Notes: generated by a model not told the origin, from the sequence alone. Shown: positions 43,403 to 53,119, counted from the first letter of the stretch. The stretch: DNA of 64,000 nucleotides from Crocinitomicaceae bacterium (GCA_030830785.1 JAURMI010000022.1:227901-291900); one strand, 5' to 3'. Numbers and translations: made by a program.

Positions 43403-45691
43403 ATGTCATATTTAGACGAACTCAACGAAAGTCAGCGGGTTGCCGTTGAACATATTTATGGCCCCTCGATGGTTATTGCAGGTGCAGGTTCGGGCAAAAC
43501 GCGTGTCCTCACCTACCGAATTGCATTTATGATGGAACAAGGTGTTGATCCATTTCATATTCTGGCCCTCACCTTTACAAATAAAGCTGCAAGAGAAATG
43601 ACTGAGAGAATTGGTCAAATTGTAGGCGCCGCAGACGCTAAAAATATTTCGATGGGCACCTTTCATTCTGTATTTTCAAAAATATTGCGTTTCAATGCCG
43701 ATCGTATTGGTTTTCCCAACAACTTTACCATTTACGATACGCAAGATTCTAAAAGCCTAATCAAAGACATTATAAAAGAACTCAATCTAGATGATAAAAC
43801 TTATAAGCCGAGTATGGTTTTTGGTCGTATTTCAGCGGCAAAAAACAATCTAATTTCACCAGAAGCTTACTTGGCAAATACAGAAATTCAACTTGAAGAC
43901 AAGCAGTCTAGACGGCCTGAACTTGGGCGAATTTTTCAAACTTATGCCAATCGTTGTTTGAAAGCTGGCGCAATGGATTTCGATGACCTACTCTACTTTA
44001 CAAATGTATTGCTGCGAGATTTTGTCGATGTTTTACATTACTATCAACAAAAGTTTCAATTCATCCTTGTAGACGAGTATCAAGACACCAACTATGCCCA
44101 ATATTTAATTATTAAAAAATTGGCTGCAGCCTATCAAAATATATGTGTCGTTGGAGATGATGCGCAGAGTATTTATTCTTTTCGCGGCGCCAACATTGAA
44201 AATATTCTCAATTTTCGGAACGACTACCCAGAATTTTCGCTTTTCAAGCTTGAGCAAAATTATAGAAGCACAAAAAATATTGTTGAGGCTGCCAATAGTA
44301 TCATCAAAAAAAACAAGGACCAAATACTTAAAACGGTTTGGACTGACAACATTCAAGGTGCCAAGATAAAAGTTCAGCGTTCCCTCACAGACAACGAAGA
44401 AGGCAGAACAATTGCACAAGCTATTTTTGAAAGAAAAACTGCTGAAGCTAAGCGTTTCGAAGATTTTGCAATTCTATACAGAACAAATAAACAATCACGG
44501 GCATTTGAAGAGGCATTGCGAAAGCTCAATTTGCCATACAAGATTTATGGAGGCTTATCTTTCTATCAGCGAAAAGAAATAAAAGATCTATTGGCTTACT
44601 TTAGACTTAGCGCAAACCCCCACGATGAAGAGGCACTCAAGCGCGTCATTAACTATCCGAAAAGAGGTATTGGGAAAACCACCATTGAAAATATTATCAT
44701 TTCAGCCAATCGATATCAAGTAAGCATGTGGGATGTTATTAACGATTTCCAACAATACCCAACAGCTGTAAATACAGGTGCAAAGCAAAAAATCGCAGAA
44801 TTTGCAACGATGATTAATAGTTTTAATGCAGAAATTGAAAAAACAGACGCATTCACTCTTGCAGAACATATTGCAAAATCTTCGGGAATTATTCGAGAGT
44901 TAATTGCCGATAAAGATAAAGGCCCAGAAGAGGTTGAGCGCTTTCAAAACATTGAAGAACTTTTAGCTGGTATTCAAGAATTTGTTAAAGGAAGTGAAAT
45001 AGAACAATCAAGAACCCTTGCTGACTTTATGATGGATGTGGCATTGCTTACAGATGCAGATCAAGAAAAACCAGAGGATAGGAACCATATCAGTCTTATG
45101 ACCATACATTCTAGTAAAGGCCTAGAATTCCCGCACATTTTTATAGTTGGGTTAGAAGAAAACCTTTTCCCATCTCAGATGGCGCTTAATTCAAGATCAG
45201 AATTAGAAGAGGAAAGACGACTTTTTTATGTGGCCCTTACGCGTGGAATGGAAAGCTGTATGCTTTCCTATGCAACAAGTCGTTTTACATGGGGGCAATC
45301 CATACTATGTGAACCTTCAAGATTTATCGATGAAATTGACCCGCAATATCTTCAATTTGAATCCTTAAATAGAACCCAAAATAGCCGTTCCTTAATGGGT
45401 TCCGGAGGATTTGATCGCACTTTTAAAGGTGGGCTTAATAAACCTTTTTCAAATGCTCCAAAATTACGTGCTTTAAAGGATCTTGATCATAGCAAACCCA
45501 CCAAAAACGATACCAATAAAATATCTTTAGTTGTAGGTCATAACGTTCACCATGAACGATTTGGTAAAGGAAAAGTACTAAAATTAGAAGGTGATGGGGC
45601 AGATAAAAAAGCAACCATATTTTTCCCTCAACATGGATCTAAAACAGTTTTATTGCGTTTTGCAAACCTTCAAATTTTAGATGATCAGTAA
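43403..45691 (+). CDS. pcrA: UvrD/PcrA-type superfamily 1 DNA helicase
   Basis: 762 residues. Helicase motifs: LNESQRVAVEH (Q-motif), Walker A IAGAGSGKTR, motif Ia ALTFTNKAAREM, motif II FILVDEYQDTNYAQY, motif III VVGDDAQSIYSFRGA, motif IV LEQNYRST, motif V LMTIHSSKGLEFPHIFIVGLEE, motif VI LFYVALTRG. The C-terminal VGHNVHHERFGKGKVL to ATIFFPQHGSKTVLL is the Tudor-like RNA polymerase-binding domain of PcrA/UvrD. It works in excision repair and fork maintenance. It has its own promoter and converges with trmD. Confidence 0.95.
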   Translation: MSYLDELNESQRVAVEHIYGPSMVIAGAGSGKTRVLTYRIAFMMEQGVDPFHILALTFTNKAAREMTERIGQIVGAADAKNISMGTFHSVFSKILRFNADRIGFPNNFTIYDTQDSKSLIKDIIKELNLDDKTYKPSMVFGRISAAKNNLISPEAYLANTEIQLEDKQSRRPELGRIFQTYANRCLKAGAMDFDDLLYFTNVLLRDFVDVLHYYQQKFQFILVDEYQDTNYAQYLIIKKLAAAYQNICVVGDDAQSIYSFRGANIENILNFRNDYPEFSLFKLEQNYRSTKNIVEAANSIIKKNKDQILKTVWTDNIQGAKIKVQRSLTDNEEGRTIAQAIFERKTAEAKRFEDFAILYRTNKQSRAFEEALRKLNLPYKIYGGLSFYQRKEIKDLLAYFRLSANPHDEEALKRVINYPKRGIGKTTIENIIISANRYQVSMWDVINDFQQYPTAVNTGAKQKIAEFATMINSFNAEIEKTDAFTLAEHIAKSSGIIRELIADKDKGPEEVERFQNIEELLAGIQEFVKGSEIEQSRTLADFMMDVALLTDADQEKPEDRNHISLMTIHSSKGLEFPHIFIVGLEENLFPSQMALNSRSELEEERRLFYVALTRGMESCMLSYATSRFTWGQSILCEPSRFIDEIDPQYLQFESLNRTQNSRSLMGSGGFDRTFKGGLNKPFSNAPKLRALKDLDHSKPTKNDTNKISLVVGHNVHHERFGKGKVLKLEGDGADKKATIFFPQHGSKTVLLRFANLQILDDQ

Positions 45692-45707
45692 AAGGCGAAA
45701 AGTAAGC

Positions 45708-46385
45708 TTAGTCCTTTAATAAATCCGGGCGTTTTGTTTTTGTTTTCTGAAGTGCCTGGACTTCACGCCATGCATCTACCTCTTTTGGATTGCCACTCAA
45801 TAATACTTGTGGAACTTTAAGCCCTTTGAATTCCGGGGGTCTTGTATAAACCGGAGGAGCTAACAAACCATCTTGAAATGAATCCGTCAATGCGGAGGTT
45901 TCATCGTTAAGCACACCTGGTATTAAGCGGACAACTGCATCGACCAATATAGAAGCAGCGAGTTCTCCACCACTTAAAACATAAGAACCAATTGAAATTT
46001 CTTTGGTAATGTACAATTCTCTAATTCGCTCATCAATGCCTTTGTAATGTCCGCATAAGATAAGTATGTTTTCAGCTAAAGATAATTGATTGCATGTTGT
46101 TTGTTCAAGTAATTCTCCATCAGGCGTCATATAAATTATTTCATCATAGGCGCGTTCATTTTGCAATGATTCAATGGCTTTTGAAATGGGTTCAACCCTA
46201 ATTACCATACCTGCACCTCCACCATATTGATAATCATCTACGTTGCGGTGTTTATTGTCCGAAAAATCTCTTAAATTATGAAGATAAATTTGCAGATGTC
46301 CTTTGTCTTGGGCCCGCTTGATTATTGAGGCGCCAAAAGGACTTTCCAACAATTCTGGTAAGAGTGTTATGATATCGACACGCAT
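45708..46385 (-). CDS. trmD: tRNA (guanine-37-N1)-methyltransferase
   Basis: Methylates G37 of tRNAs reading CNN codons. The start [21 protein letters not shown] is the usual TrmD N-terminus; this makes a 225-residue protein starting at ATG 46385. A longer reading frame begins at 46403 but would translate the promoter element. The trefoil-knot SAM site is [13 protein letters not shown], followed by [17 protein letters not shown]. It lies divergent from aspC, with 56 bp between the two start codons. Confidence 0.95.
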   Translation of the reverse strand: MRVDIITLLPELLESPFGASIIKRAQDKGHLQIYLHNLRDFSDNKHRNVDDYQYGGGAGMVIRVEPISKAIESLQNERAYDEIIYMTPDGELLEQTTCNQLSLAENILILCGHYKGIDERIRELYITKEISIGSYVLSGGELAASILVDAVVRLIPGVLNDETSALTDSFQDGLLAPPVYTRPPEFKGLKVPQVLLSGNPKEVDAWREVQALQKTKTKRPDLLKD

Positions 46386-46389
46386 CATA

Positions 46390-46397
46390 CAAAGATA
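46390..46397 (-). promoter_or_regulatory. Predicted -7 element of trmD (TATCTTTG)
   Basis: Perfect TAnnTTTG on the minus strand, exactly 4 nt before the ATG at 46385. It argues against translation starting further upstream. Confidence 0.65.
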
Positions 46398-46418
46398 ATC
46401 CAATTCGACACAAATTAC

Positions 46419-46426
46419 TACCTTTG
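46419..46426 (+). promoter_or_regulatory. Predicted -7 element of the aspC-rfaE-ubiE-porT operon (TACCTTTG)
   Basis: Perfect TAnnTTTG, 15 nt before the aspC ATG. It is divergent from the trmD element 21 bp away. Confidence 0.6.
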
Positions 46427-46441
46427 TTCAAACCTTAAAAC

Positions 46442-47635
46442 ATGTTTCTATTATCAGATCGTCTGCAATCGATGCAAGAATCTGCAACCATTGCCATGGC
46501 AAAGAAAAGCCGGGAATTGAAAGCACTGGGAAAAGACGTGATTTCGCTATCATTAGGCGAACCTGATTTTCACACACCAGACTTTATTAAACATGCTGCT
46601 ATAGAAGCTTTAGATCAGAATTTCACTACCTATACCCCTGTCCCAGGTTACGACGATTTAAGGGAAAGTATTTCACGAAAATTTAAAAGAGACAACAAAC
46701 TCAATTATTCTAAGGAACAAATTGTCGTATCAACTGGGGCAAAACAAAGCATTGCCAATTTAGTATTAAGTCTTATCAACCCCGGAGATGAAGTTATTAT
46801 ACCGGCCCCCTACTGGGTTTCCTATCTTGAAATAGTAAAAGTTGCAGAAGGGGTGCCTGTAATTATTTCAGCAGGAATTGAAAAAGATTTTAAAATTAGT
46901 GGTGACGACCTTCAAGCCGCAATCACGGATAAAACCAAATTGTTAATGTTTTCTACACCTTGCAATCCAACTGGCTCGGTGTATAGTAAGGAAGAGTTGA
47001 AAGATATTGCACGTGTTCTCGAAAAAAATCCTCATGTAGTAGCCATGTCCGATGAAATTTATGAGCACATTAATTTTGATGGTCACCACGAAAGTTTGGC
47101 ACAATTTGATCAAATCTATAATCAAGTAGTCACCGTCAATGGCGTTTCAAAAGCATGGGCTATGACCGGATGGCGTTTAGGATATATAGGGGCTCCTAAG
47201 GCTATAGCCGAAGCTTGCGACAAAGTTCAAGGTCAATTTACCTCTGCCACTTCTTCCATCACTCAAAGAGCCGCAATTGCCGCAATGGATGCTAACCCAT
47301 TAGTACTTCAAGATATGATTGCAGCTTTTAAAAAGAGGAGAAACTTGGTGTTAAACGGTCTCAATAAGATACCTGGTTTAAAAGTAAACCATCCAGAAGG
47401 GGCATTTTACGTATTCCCCAATTGCGCTGCATATTTCAATAAAAGTTACAAGGGCAAAACAATTAATACTGCAGATGACTTTTGTATGTTCTTACTCGAA
47501 GAAGCCTTAGTTGCTTGTGTCAGCGGAGAAGCTTTTGGGGATCCCAATTGTTTTAGAATTAGCTACGCCGCATCGGAACCAACACTAAAAACTGCAATAG
47601 AGAGAATTGAAGCTGCGCTCCTTCAACTCCAATAA
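46442..47635 (+). CDS. aspC: Aspartate aminotransferase (class I PLP aminotransferase)
   Basis: 397 residues in the aspartate aminotransferase Ib group. Signatures are SLGEPDFHTPDFIKHAA, FTTYTPVPGYDDLRESI, STGAKQSIANLVL, IPAPYWVSYLEI, FSTPCNPTGSVYS, DEIYEHINFDG, and the PLP-lysine segment NGVSKAWAMTGWRLGYIG. FRISYAASEPTL holds the substrate-binding Arg. It interconverts aspartate and oxaloacetate. The heptose kinase gene starts 1-4 bp after its stop. Confidence 0.93.
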   Translation: MFLLSDRLQSMQESATIAMAKKSRELKALGKDVISLSLGEPDFHTPDFIKHAAIEALDQNFTTYTPVPGYDDLRESISRKFKRDNKLNYSKEQIVVSTGAKQSIANLVLSLINPGDEVIIPAPYWVSYLEIVKVAEGVPVIISAGIEKDFKISGDDLQAAITDKTKLLMFSTPCNPTGSVYSKEELKDIARVLEKNPHVVAMSDEIYEHINFDGHHESLAQFDQIYNQVVTVNGVSKAWAMTGWRLGYIGAPKAIAEACDKVQGQFTSATSSITQRAAIAAMDANPLVLQDMIAAFKKRRNLVLNGLNKIPGLKVNHPEGAFYVFPNCAAYFNKSYKGKTINTADDFCMFLLEEALVACVSGEAFGDPNCFRISYAASEPTLKTAIERIEAALLQLQ

Positions 47636-47636
47636 T

Positions 47637-48614
47637 ATGATGGATATCAATACTATTTTGGATTCTTTTTTAAGCAAGCAAATTCTTGTTGTTGGCGACG
47701 TTATGACCGATCAGTACATCCATGGCAATGTTTCACGCATGAGTCCCGAAGCACCCGTAGCGGTTGTAGACCAAGAATCAGAAAATTGTCGTATTGGCGG
47801 AGCGGGAAATGTAGCCTTAAATTTAATTGCACTCGGCGCAAGTGTCAAGCTTGCAAGTGTAATTGGTCAGGATGACACAGGGCAGCAACTTTATTCACAA
47901 CTGCAAAATGCAAACGTAGATACTAGGGCAATTGTACTATCCAAAGAGCGAAAAACCACCATCAAAACAAGAGTCATTTCTGATGGTAAACATCTTTTAA
48001 GAATTGACAGAGAGGATCAACATGACTTGAGTAAAGAAGAATATTTAAAAATTCAAGGAAGTATATTAGAAATTTTAAATCAAGGTGTAGATGGAATTCT
48101 ATTAGAGGATTATAACAAGGGTGTTTTGACAAAGGAACATATTCAATGGCTCATTTCAGAGGCAAATTTTAGGCAGATACCAATTGTAGTTGATCCAAAA
48201 AAGAATAACTTTTTTAGCTATAGTGGCTGCACGCTTTTTAAACCAAATTTAAAAGAACTCAAAGAAGGATTGCAAATTGAATTTGAACTAGATGAACTTA
48301 ACAATGCCATAGAGCAATTGCATCATCGGATTAATCCCAAATTTACCTTTGTTACTTTATCGGAATACGGCGTTCAATTATTTGATGGAAAAAATCACTT
48401 TCACCAAGCCGCATATGATCGAAAAATTTCAGATGTATCAGGTGCTGGAGATACTGTAATTGCAACCATATGTCTTGCTTTGATAAGCGGAGCTTCAACA
48501 CCACAAATTGCCGCATTAGCCAATTTAGCTGGAGGCCTAGTTTGTGAAAGCTCTGGTGTGGTAAGCATCGATAAAGACCTACTAAGAGCCGAGGCTATAA
48601 AGCATAATATTTAA
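47637..48614 (+). CDS. rfaE1: PfkB-family kinase, RfaE1/HldE N-terminal domain type (heptose 7-phosphate kinase)
   Basis: About 325 residues from ATG 47637 (another ATG follows at once); an in-frame TTG-like start inside aspC is rejected. The N-terminus ILVVGDVMTDQYIHGNVSRMSPEAPVAVV matches the kinase domain of HldE. CRIGGAGNVALNLIALGASV, RVISDGKHLLRIDRED and the catalytic DVSGAGDTVIATI follow. HldE makes ADP-heptose for lipopolysaccharide. The cytidylyltransferase domain of bifunctional HldE is absent, so it should be encoded elsewhere. Other sugar-phosphate substrates are possible. Confidence 0.88.
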   Translation: MMDINTILDSFLSKQILVVGDVMTDQYIHGNVSRMSPEAPVAVVDQESENCRIGGAGNVALNLIALGASVKLASVIGQDDTGQQLYSQLQNANVDTRAIVLSKERKTTIKTRVISDGKHLLRIDREDQHDLSKEEYLKIQGSILEILNQGVDGILLEDYNKGVLTKEHIQWLISEANFRQIPIVVDPKKNNFFSYSGCTLFKPNLKELKEGLQIEFELDELNNAIEQLHHRINPKFTFVTLSEYGVQLFDGKNHFHQAAYDRKISDVSGAGDTVIATICLALISGASTPQIAALANLAGGLVCESSGVVSIDKDLLRAEAIKHNI

Positions 48615-48617
48615 TCT

Positions 48618-49355
48618 ATGTCAGAAAAAATTGTAAAACCGTACAATTCGACACAATCCAAAAAGGAAGAGGTTGCCCAAATGTTTGATAATATTTCGTC
48701 GAACTACGATTTTTTAAATCATTTTTTATCCTTAGGTATTGATAAACTATGGCGTAAAAAAGCAGTCAAACAATTGCGAAATTCAAATTCAGAAATCATC
48801 CTTGATTTAGCCACTGGAACTGGCGATTTTGCTATTGCAAGTCTTGCATTAAAGCCCAAAAAAATTATTGGCATGGATATTTCTGCTGGTATGCTCGAAG
48901 TAGGAAAAAAGAAAATGAAAAAACGCGCCTTTGACCACATTATAGAAATGCAACTCGGTGATAGCGAAAACATGCCATTTGAGGATGCTTCCTTTGATGC
49001 CATTACCGTAGGATTTGGAGTTAGAAATTATGAGAATCTTGAAAAAGGACTTGCAGAAATGCTGAGGGTTCTAAAACCAGGAGGTAAAGCAGTTATTTTG
49101 GAATTCTCCAAACCCAAAACTTTTCCAATCAAACAACTTTTCGGATTTTATTCCAAAACCTTAATACCTTTTTTTGGGAAATATATTTCAAAAGATAAGC
49201 GCGCATATAACTATTTACCAGAAAGTGTAGCGGTTTTTCCAGAAGGTGATGCTTTTTGTGCCGTTTTACAAAAGGTCGGATATCACATTGACAAACCAAT
49301 TCGACTCAGCGGAGGAATAGCTAGTATCTATATAGGAACTAAACACAATAAGTAG
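48618..49355 (+). CDS. ubiE: Demethylmenaquinone methyltransferase
   Basis: A 245-residue SAM methyltransferase for the last step of menaquinone synthesis. Motifs: [25 protein letters not shown] near the N-terminus, motif [28 protein letters not shown], and [21 protein letters not shown], followed by [15 protein letters not shown]. These are the UbiE/MenG signatures. It starts 3 bp after the kinase, and porT follows 22 bp later. The ubiE-porT neighbourhood is, as I recall, conserved in Flavobacteriales. Confidence 0.96.
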   Translation: MSEKIVKPYNSTQSKKEEVAQMFDNISSNYDFLNHFLSLGIDKLWRKKAVKQLRNSNSEIILDLATGTGDFAIASLALKPKKIIGMDISAGMLEVGKKKMKKRAFDHIIEMQLGDSENMPFEDASFDAITVGFGVRNYENLEKGLAEMLRVLKPGGKAVILEFSKPKTFPIKQLFGFYSKTLIPFFGKYISKDKRAYNYLPESVAVFPEGDAFCAVLQKVGYHIDKPIRLSGGIASIYIGTKHNK

Positions 49356-49377
49356 TTAGATAAAACGTTGAGAAGTC

Positions 49378-50082
49378 ATGAGGTACTTGATTATTTTTTG
49401 CTTGTTATCTTCCTCCTTAATTGCTCAAACGCAGAAACAGCAGCGTTATAAAAATTTTGACAAACGATTTATTCACTTTGGATTTATGCTCGGTGTAAAT
49501 AGTTCAGATTTTACACTTATGCCCAAAGCAAATGCATACAATCAATACCAACTCATTTCCATAGAAAACGATGCACAGCCTGGCGGGCAACTGGGCATTC
49601 TCACAACAATAAAACTCGGTACGCCTACAATTCGTTTTCGCTTCATACCCACCCTTTCGTTTCAAGAGCGCGTTTTAAATTATAAAAGCCTTGATACAAT
49701 TTGGTTTTTAAATGGTGTCGGGCAACAACGTGTCAATTCAACAAATCTAGAATTTCCTATGATGTTGCAATTTCGCACCAAACGCTACAATAATTTTACC
49801 GCATATTCATTACTGGGCATGCAATACAGCATTGATTTACAATCGCAACAAGATGCATCTCAAAATTTTTATGACCCTTTTGTTAAAATTAAAAAGAATG
49901 ATTGGCAAGGACAAATTGGCGGTGGGCTCGAATTTTTTGCACCCTATTTTAAATTCGGTATAGAATTAAAATATAGTCATGGCTTCAAAAGTAGTTTTAT
50001 TCAAGACTTTACACCCGTTTCCAATCCAATAGATCAGCTTTACAATCGTGTGTGGTACTTTTCTTTGATTTTTGAAGGATGA
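49378..50082 (+). CDS. porT: PorT/SprT-like type IX secretion system protein
   Basis: 234 residues with a signal peptide (MRYLIIFCLLSSSLIAQ). The mature part is a small beta-barrel: FDKRFIHFGFMLGVNSSDF, GGQLGILTTIKLG, FRFIPTLSFQERVLNY, TNLEFPMMLQFRTKRYNNF, IGGGLEFFAPYFKFGIELKYSHGF, and a terminal VWYFSLIFEG. This pattern and the position directly after ubiE fit PorT, an outer-membrane component needed for type IX secretion and gliding. A cargo protein with a type IX sorting domain is encoded at 57274. The last four bases overlap the FAD protein gene. Confidence 0.88.
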   Translation: MRYLIIFCLLSSSLIAQTQKQQRYKNFDKRFIHFGFMLGVNSSDFTLMPKANAYNQYQLISIENDAQPGGQLGILTTIKLGTPTIRFRFIPTLSFQERVLNYKSLDTIWFLNGVGQQRVNSTNLEFPMMLQFRTKRYNNFTAYSLLGMQYSIDLQSQQDASQNFYDPFVKIKKNDWQGQIGGGLEFFAPYFKFGIELKYSHGFKSSFIQDFTPVSNPIDQLYNRVWYFSLIFEG

Positions 50083-51623
50083 ATCAAGTCATTAATTTCA
50101 CTTGTAAACCAGAGGAGGTTAAAGATTTATTTCTTATTGAAAATTTGATTCGCGAAAAACTCAAGATAAAAAAGAATCAGAAAATTTCTTTTCGATGGCA
50201 CAGAAGAAGCATTGATGCTAGACAAAAACAAATTAAAATCAATGCAAGCTTTGAGGTGGCCATTGAATCGGCGCTTGCACCAAGATTTATAAATTATGAA
50301 TTTCCAATATTGGATAAACTAGCACCGCAACTACATATCATTGGTGCAGGCCCAGCCGGACTTTTTGCAGCCTTACAGGCAATCACACGCGGTTACAAAC
50401 CAATCATCTATGAACGGGGTAAGGACATTCGTTCTCGAAGACGAGACCTCGCCAAATTAACTAGAGATCATATACTAAATCCCGATTCAAATTATTGTTT
50501 TGGCGAAGGAGGCGCCGGCACCTACTCAGATGGGAAGCTTTACACGCGTTCAAAAAAACGTGGCGATGTTCAAAAAGTATTGGAGTGGATGGTACAATTT
50601 GGAGCCACCGAAGACATCCTCATCGATGCACACCCGCATATTGGCACCAATAAATTACCTAAGCTTATTGAAGCCATTCGCAATAAAATCATTTCATGTG
50701 GTGGCGAGATTTATTTTGAACACAAATTGACCAATCTTTTTACAGAAAATGGCAAAATTCATGAAATCGAAATTAATGGAAAAAAAAGAATTGTAATCAA
50801 TAGATTGATTTTGGCAACTGGCCATTCTGCAAGAGATATATTTGATCTACTCTTTAAAAAACAAATTAAAATCCTTGCCAAACCCTTTGCACTTGGTGTT
50901 CGCGTTGAGCACACTCAGGACTATATTGATCGTTTACAATACCATGGAAGACTCAGTGATGAATTTCTACCACCTGCTGCCTATTCTATGGTAACACAAG
51001 TTGATAATAGGGGGGTATATTCTTTTTGCATGTGCCCTGGAGGAATTATTGCGCCCTGCGCTACAGGAAGTCAGGAAGTTGTAACAAATGGTTGGTCTCC
51101 GTCCAAAAGAAATAATATCTATGCAAATTCTGGGATTGTTGTTGGCATCGAACCGAGCGATTTTGAGCAAAAGAATAACCCCTTTGTTTGCCTTGAATTT
51201 CAAAAAAACGTAGAGAAAGCTTGTTGGGAAGCCGCAGGTAAAACACAATCTGTACCTGCTCAAGGCTTGCAAGATTTTGTAAATGGCAATATAAGTACTC
51301 AATTTCCAAGATCGTCCTACCAACCTGGAATAGTAAGTGTTAATCTTAAGGAAATTCTACCTGATTTAATCTATAATCATTTAAGAAAGGCTTTTATTGA
51401 TTTTAATAAAAAAATGCCTGGTTTTATCACTAATGATGCCGTAGTTCATGCTCCAGAATCTCGTACATCTTCACCGATTCTTATTCCAAGAAATGCGCTT
51501 AACTTTCAGCATGTTGAAATTTCTAACCTCTATCCGATTGCAGAGGGTGCTGGTTATGCCGGTGGCATAGTCTCGGCGGCAATAGATGGGATTAATTGTA
51601 TTGAAAAAATAGTAAAATATTAG
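50079..51623 (+). CDS. FAD-dependent dehydrogenase-like protein (COG2509 type)
   Basis: 514 residues. The N-terminal ~80 residues form a small domain (LIRKLKIKKNQKISFRWHRRSID region), followed by the dinucleotide fold LHIIGAGPAGLFAALQAI near residue 86. NYCFGEGGAGTYSDGKLYTR and the C-terminal YPIAEGAGYAGGIVSAAIDG are the marks of the COG2509 flavoproteins. CMCPGGIIAPCATG contributes conserved Cys. The reaction is unknown. The ATG overlaps the porT stop by 4 bp (ATGA), so it is coupled to the ubiE-porT transcript. Confidence 0.9.
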   Translation: MNQVINFTCKPEEVKDLFLIENLIREKLKIKKNQKISFRWHRRSIDARQKQIKINASFEVAIESALAPRFINYEFPILDKLAPQLHIIGAGPAGLFAALQAITRGYKPIIYERGKDIRSRRRDLAKLTRDHILNPDSNYCFGEGGAGTYSDGKLYTRSKKRGDVQKVLEWMVQFGATEDILIDAHPHIGTNKLPKLIEAIRNKIISCGGEIYFEHKLTNLFTENGKIHEIEINGKKRIVINRLILATGHSARDIFDLLFKKQIKILAKPFALGVRVEHTQDYIDRLQYHGRLSDEFLPPAAYSMVTQVDNRGVYSFCMCPGGIIAPCATGSQEVVTNGWSPSKRNNIYANSGIVVGIEPSDFEQKNNPFVCLEFQKNVEKACWEAAGKTQSVPAQGLQDFVNGNISTQFPRSSYQPGIVSVNLKEILPDLIYNHLRKAFIDFNKKMPGFITNDAVVHAPESRTSSPILIPRNALNFQHVEISNLYPIAEGAGYAGGIVSAAIDGINCIEKIVKY

Positions 51624-51654
51624 ACATTGAATTCTAAATGCTGTGCTAAATTGA

Positions 51655-51684
51655 TTTGGTTACATTAAGAAAGCACTAACTTTG
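51655..51684 (+). promoter_or_regulatory. Predicted full promoter of mnmA (TTTG at -33, N18, TAACTTTG at -7)
   Basis: TTTG at 51655-51658 and TAACTTTG at 51677-51684 are separated by 18 nt, the expected Bacteroidota spacing. The -7 element ends 4 nt before the ATG, so the mRNA is probably leaderless. This is the best complete promoter in the window. Confidence 0.75.
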
Positions 51685-51688
51685 ACAA

Positions 51689-52870
51689 ATGAAACGAGTA
51701 GTCGTTGGTCTTTCTGGCGGTGTTGATTCTAGCGTTGCCGCTTTTTTACTAAAACAGCAAGGCTTTGACGTTATTGGCATGTTCATGCGCAATTGGCACG
51801 ACCAAAGCGTTACTCTTTCAGAAGAATGCCCTTGGATAGATGACTCCAATGATGCGCTATTGGTTGCCCAACACCTTGATATTCCTTTTCAGGTTCTGGA
51901 CTTATCTGAACAATACAAGGAGCGTATTGTCAATTATATGTTTAAGGAATATGAAGCTGGTAGAACGCCGAACCCAGATGTCCTTTGTAATCGCGAAATA
52001 AAATTTGATGTTTTTTTGAAAGCAGCCATTGATTTAGGTGCTGACTATGTAGCCACGGGCCATTATTGTCAGCGAAGAGAAAATAAGGACGGAACTTTTA
52101 GCCTCTTAGCTGGAGCTGACCAAGGCAAGGACCAGTCTTATTTTTTGTGTCAGCTAAGTCAAGCGCAGCTTTCGAAAGCCTTATTTCCAATCGGGCATTT
52201 GCAAAAAGCAGAGGTGAGAAAAATTGCCGCTGAGCACCGACTTGTTACTGCAGATAAAAAAGATTCGCAGGGTCTTTGTTTTGTAGGGAAAATAGCATTG
52301 CCCACTTTTCTTCAACAACAGCTTGCTCCAAAACTAGGACCCATCATTGAAATTCCAATCTCGCTTGAGCAATTTGAACGCTATGAGGCGATTGAACCAA
52401 CAATTGAGAATATAAAAAGGCTCGCAAAGCCGTTCTCTTACCAATTAACTGATGGAATTGAGGTTACCCAACACCAAGGTGCCCATTACTATACGATTGG
52501 CCAAAGAAAAGGCTTACATATCGGTGGACGCCCAGAACCCAGCTTTGTTATTGGTATAGATACAGTGGATAACATTGTATTTAGCGGGCAAACCGAGCAT
52601 CATCCTGGCTTAAACCGTTGGGCTTTAAAATTGGAAAAAGAGAGTATTGCTTGGATCAACAACAATAATGCAATGAGGGCAGATGAAATCGTTGACTGTT
52701 TGGTGAGAATACGTTACCGCCAACCACTTCAAAATGCTCAACTGATTGAAAAAGATGGCGAATTCTATATTCTTTTTAAGCAAAAACAAAAAGGCATAGC
52801 GCCAGGTCAATTTGCAGCATGGTACAAGGAAAATCAATTAATTGGTTCTGCAGTAATTGCCTCAAGTTAG
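51689..52870 (+). CDS. mnmA: tRNA-specific 2-thiouridylase MnmA
   Basis: Makes 2-thiouridine at position 34 of tRNAs for Lys, Glu and Gln. The 393-residue protein starts RVVVGLSGGVDSSVAAFLL (PP-loop). NPDVLCNREIKFD (about residue 98) carries the first catalytic Cys and DSQGLCFVGKI (about 196) the second. YYTIGQRKGLHIGG and the C-terminal beta-barrel complete the family layout. Sulfur would come from a desulfurase such as IscS at 21.0 kb. Monocistronic with its own promoter. Confidence 0.97.
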   Translation: MKRVVVGLSGGVDSSVAAFLLKQQGFDVIGMFMRNWHDQSVTLSEECPWIDDSNDALLVAQHLDIPFQVLDLSEQYKERIVNYMFKEYEAGRTPNPDVLCNREIKFDVFLKAAIDLGADYVATGHYCQRRENKDGTFSLLAGADQGKDQSYFLCQLSQAQLSKALFPIGHLQKAEVRKIAAEHRLVTADKKDSQGLCFVGKIALPTFLQQQLAPKLGPIIEIPISLEQFERYEAIEPTIENIKRLAKPFSYQLTDGIEVTQHQGAHYYTIGQRKGLHIGGRPEPSFVIGIDTVDNIVFSGQTEHHPGLNRWALKLEKESIAWINNNNAMRADEIVDCLVRIRYRQPLQNAQLIEKDGEFYILFKQKQKGIAPGQFAAWYKENQLIGSAVIASS

Positions 52871-52875
52871 GAGAT

Positions 52876-52907
52876 AAAAAAAAAGGACACCGAAGCATCC
52901 TTTTTTT
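52876..52907 (-). terminator. Rho-independent terminator of the 63-residue gene (minus strand)
   Basis: On the minus strand GGATGC-TTCG-GTGTCC is a 6-bp stem with G-T pairs and a stable TTCG tetraloop, flanked by A and T runs. On the plus strand two central pairs are lost (C-A mismatches), so it mainly serves the minus-strand gene, though it may also stop mnmA. Confidence 0.8.
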
Positions 52908-52927
52908 AACTAACTATAAATCAACTA

Positions 52928-53119
52928 CTAATTAAGATGTAGCTCCATTGAATGAGGATCTACTTCCAATTTTTCCTGTGTATTTTTAATACGATCATAT
53001 AAATCGGCAACTTCAAAAATATTCAACGGACTGAGCAAACCCAATTGACGATGCTCATCTAATTTCAACTTGGCAAGTCGAATAGTTTTGCTTCTTAAAG
53101 ACTGAATACTTGTTGTCAT
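52928..53119 (-). CDS. Small protein of unknown function (63 residues)
   Basis: No family recognised. The sequence is polar and predicted mostly helical (SLRSKTIRLAKLKLDEHRQL, then FEVADLYDRIKNTQEKLEVD), with no signal peptide or membrane segment; a cytoplasmic two- or three-helix protein is likely. It is supported as a gene by a good terminator starting 21 bp after its stop, by being the only open frame between mnmA and the lipoprotein gene, and by a conspicuous direct repeat upstream (53155-53173). No TAnnTTTG element precedes it. Confidence 0.6.
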   Translation of the reverse strand: MTTSIQSLRSKTIRLAKLKLDEHRQLGLLSPLNIFEVADLYDRIKNTQEKLEVDPHSMELHLN

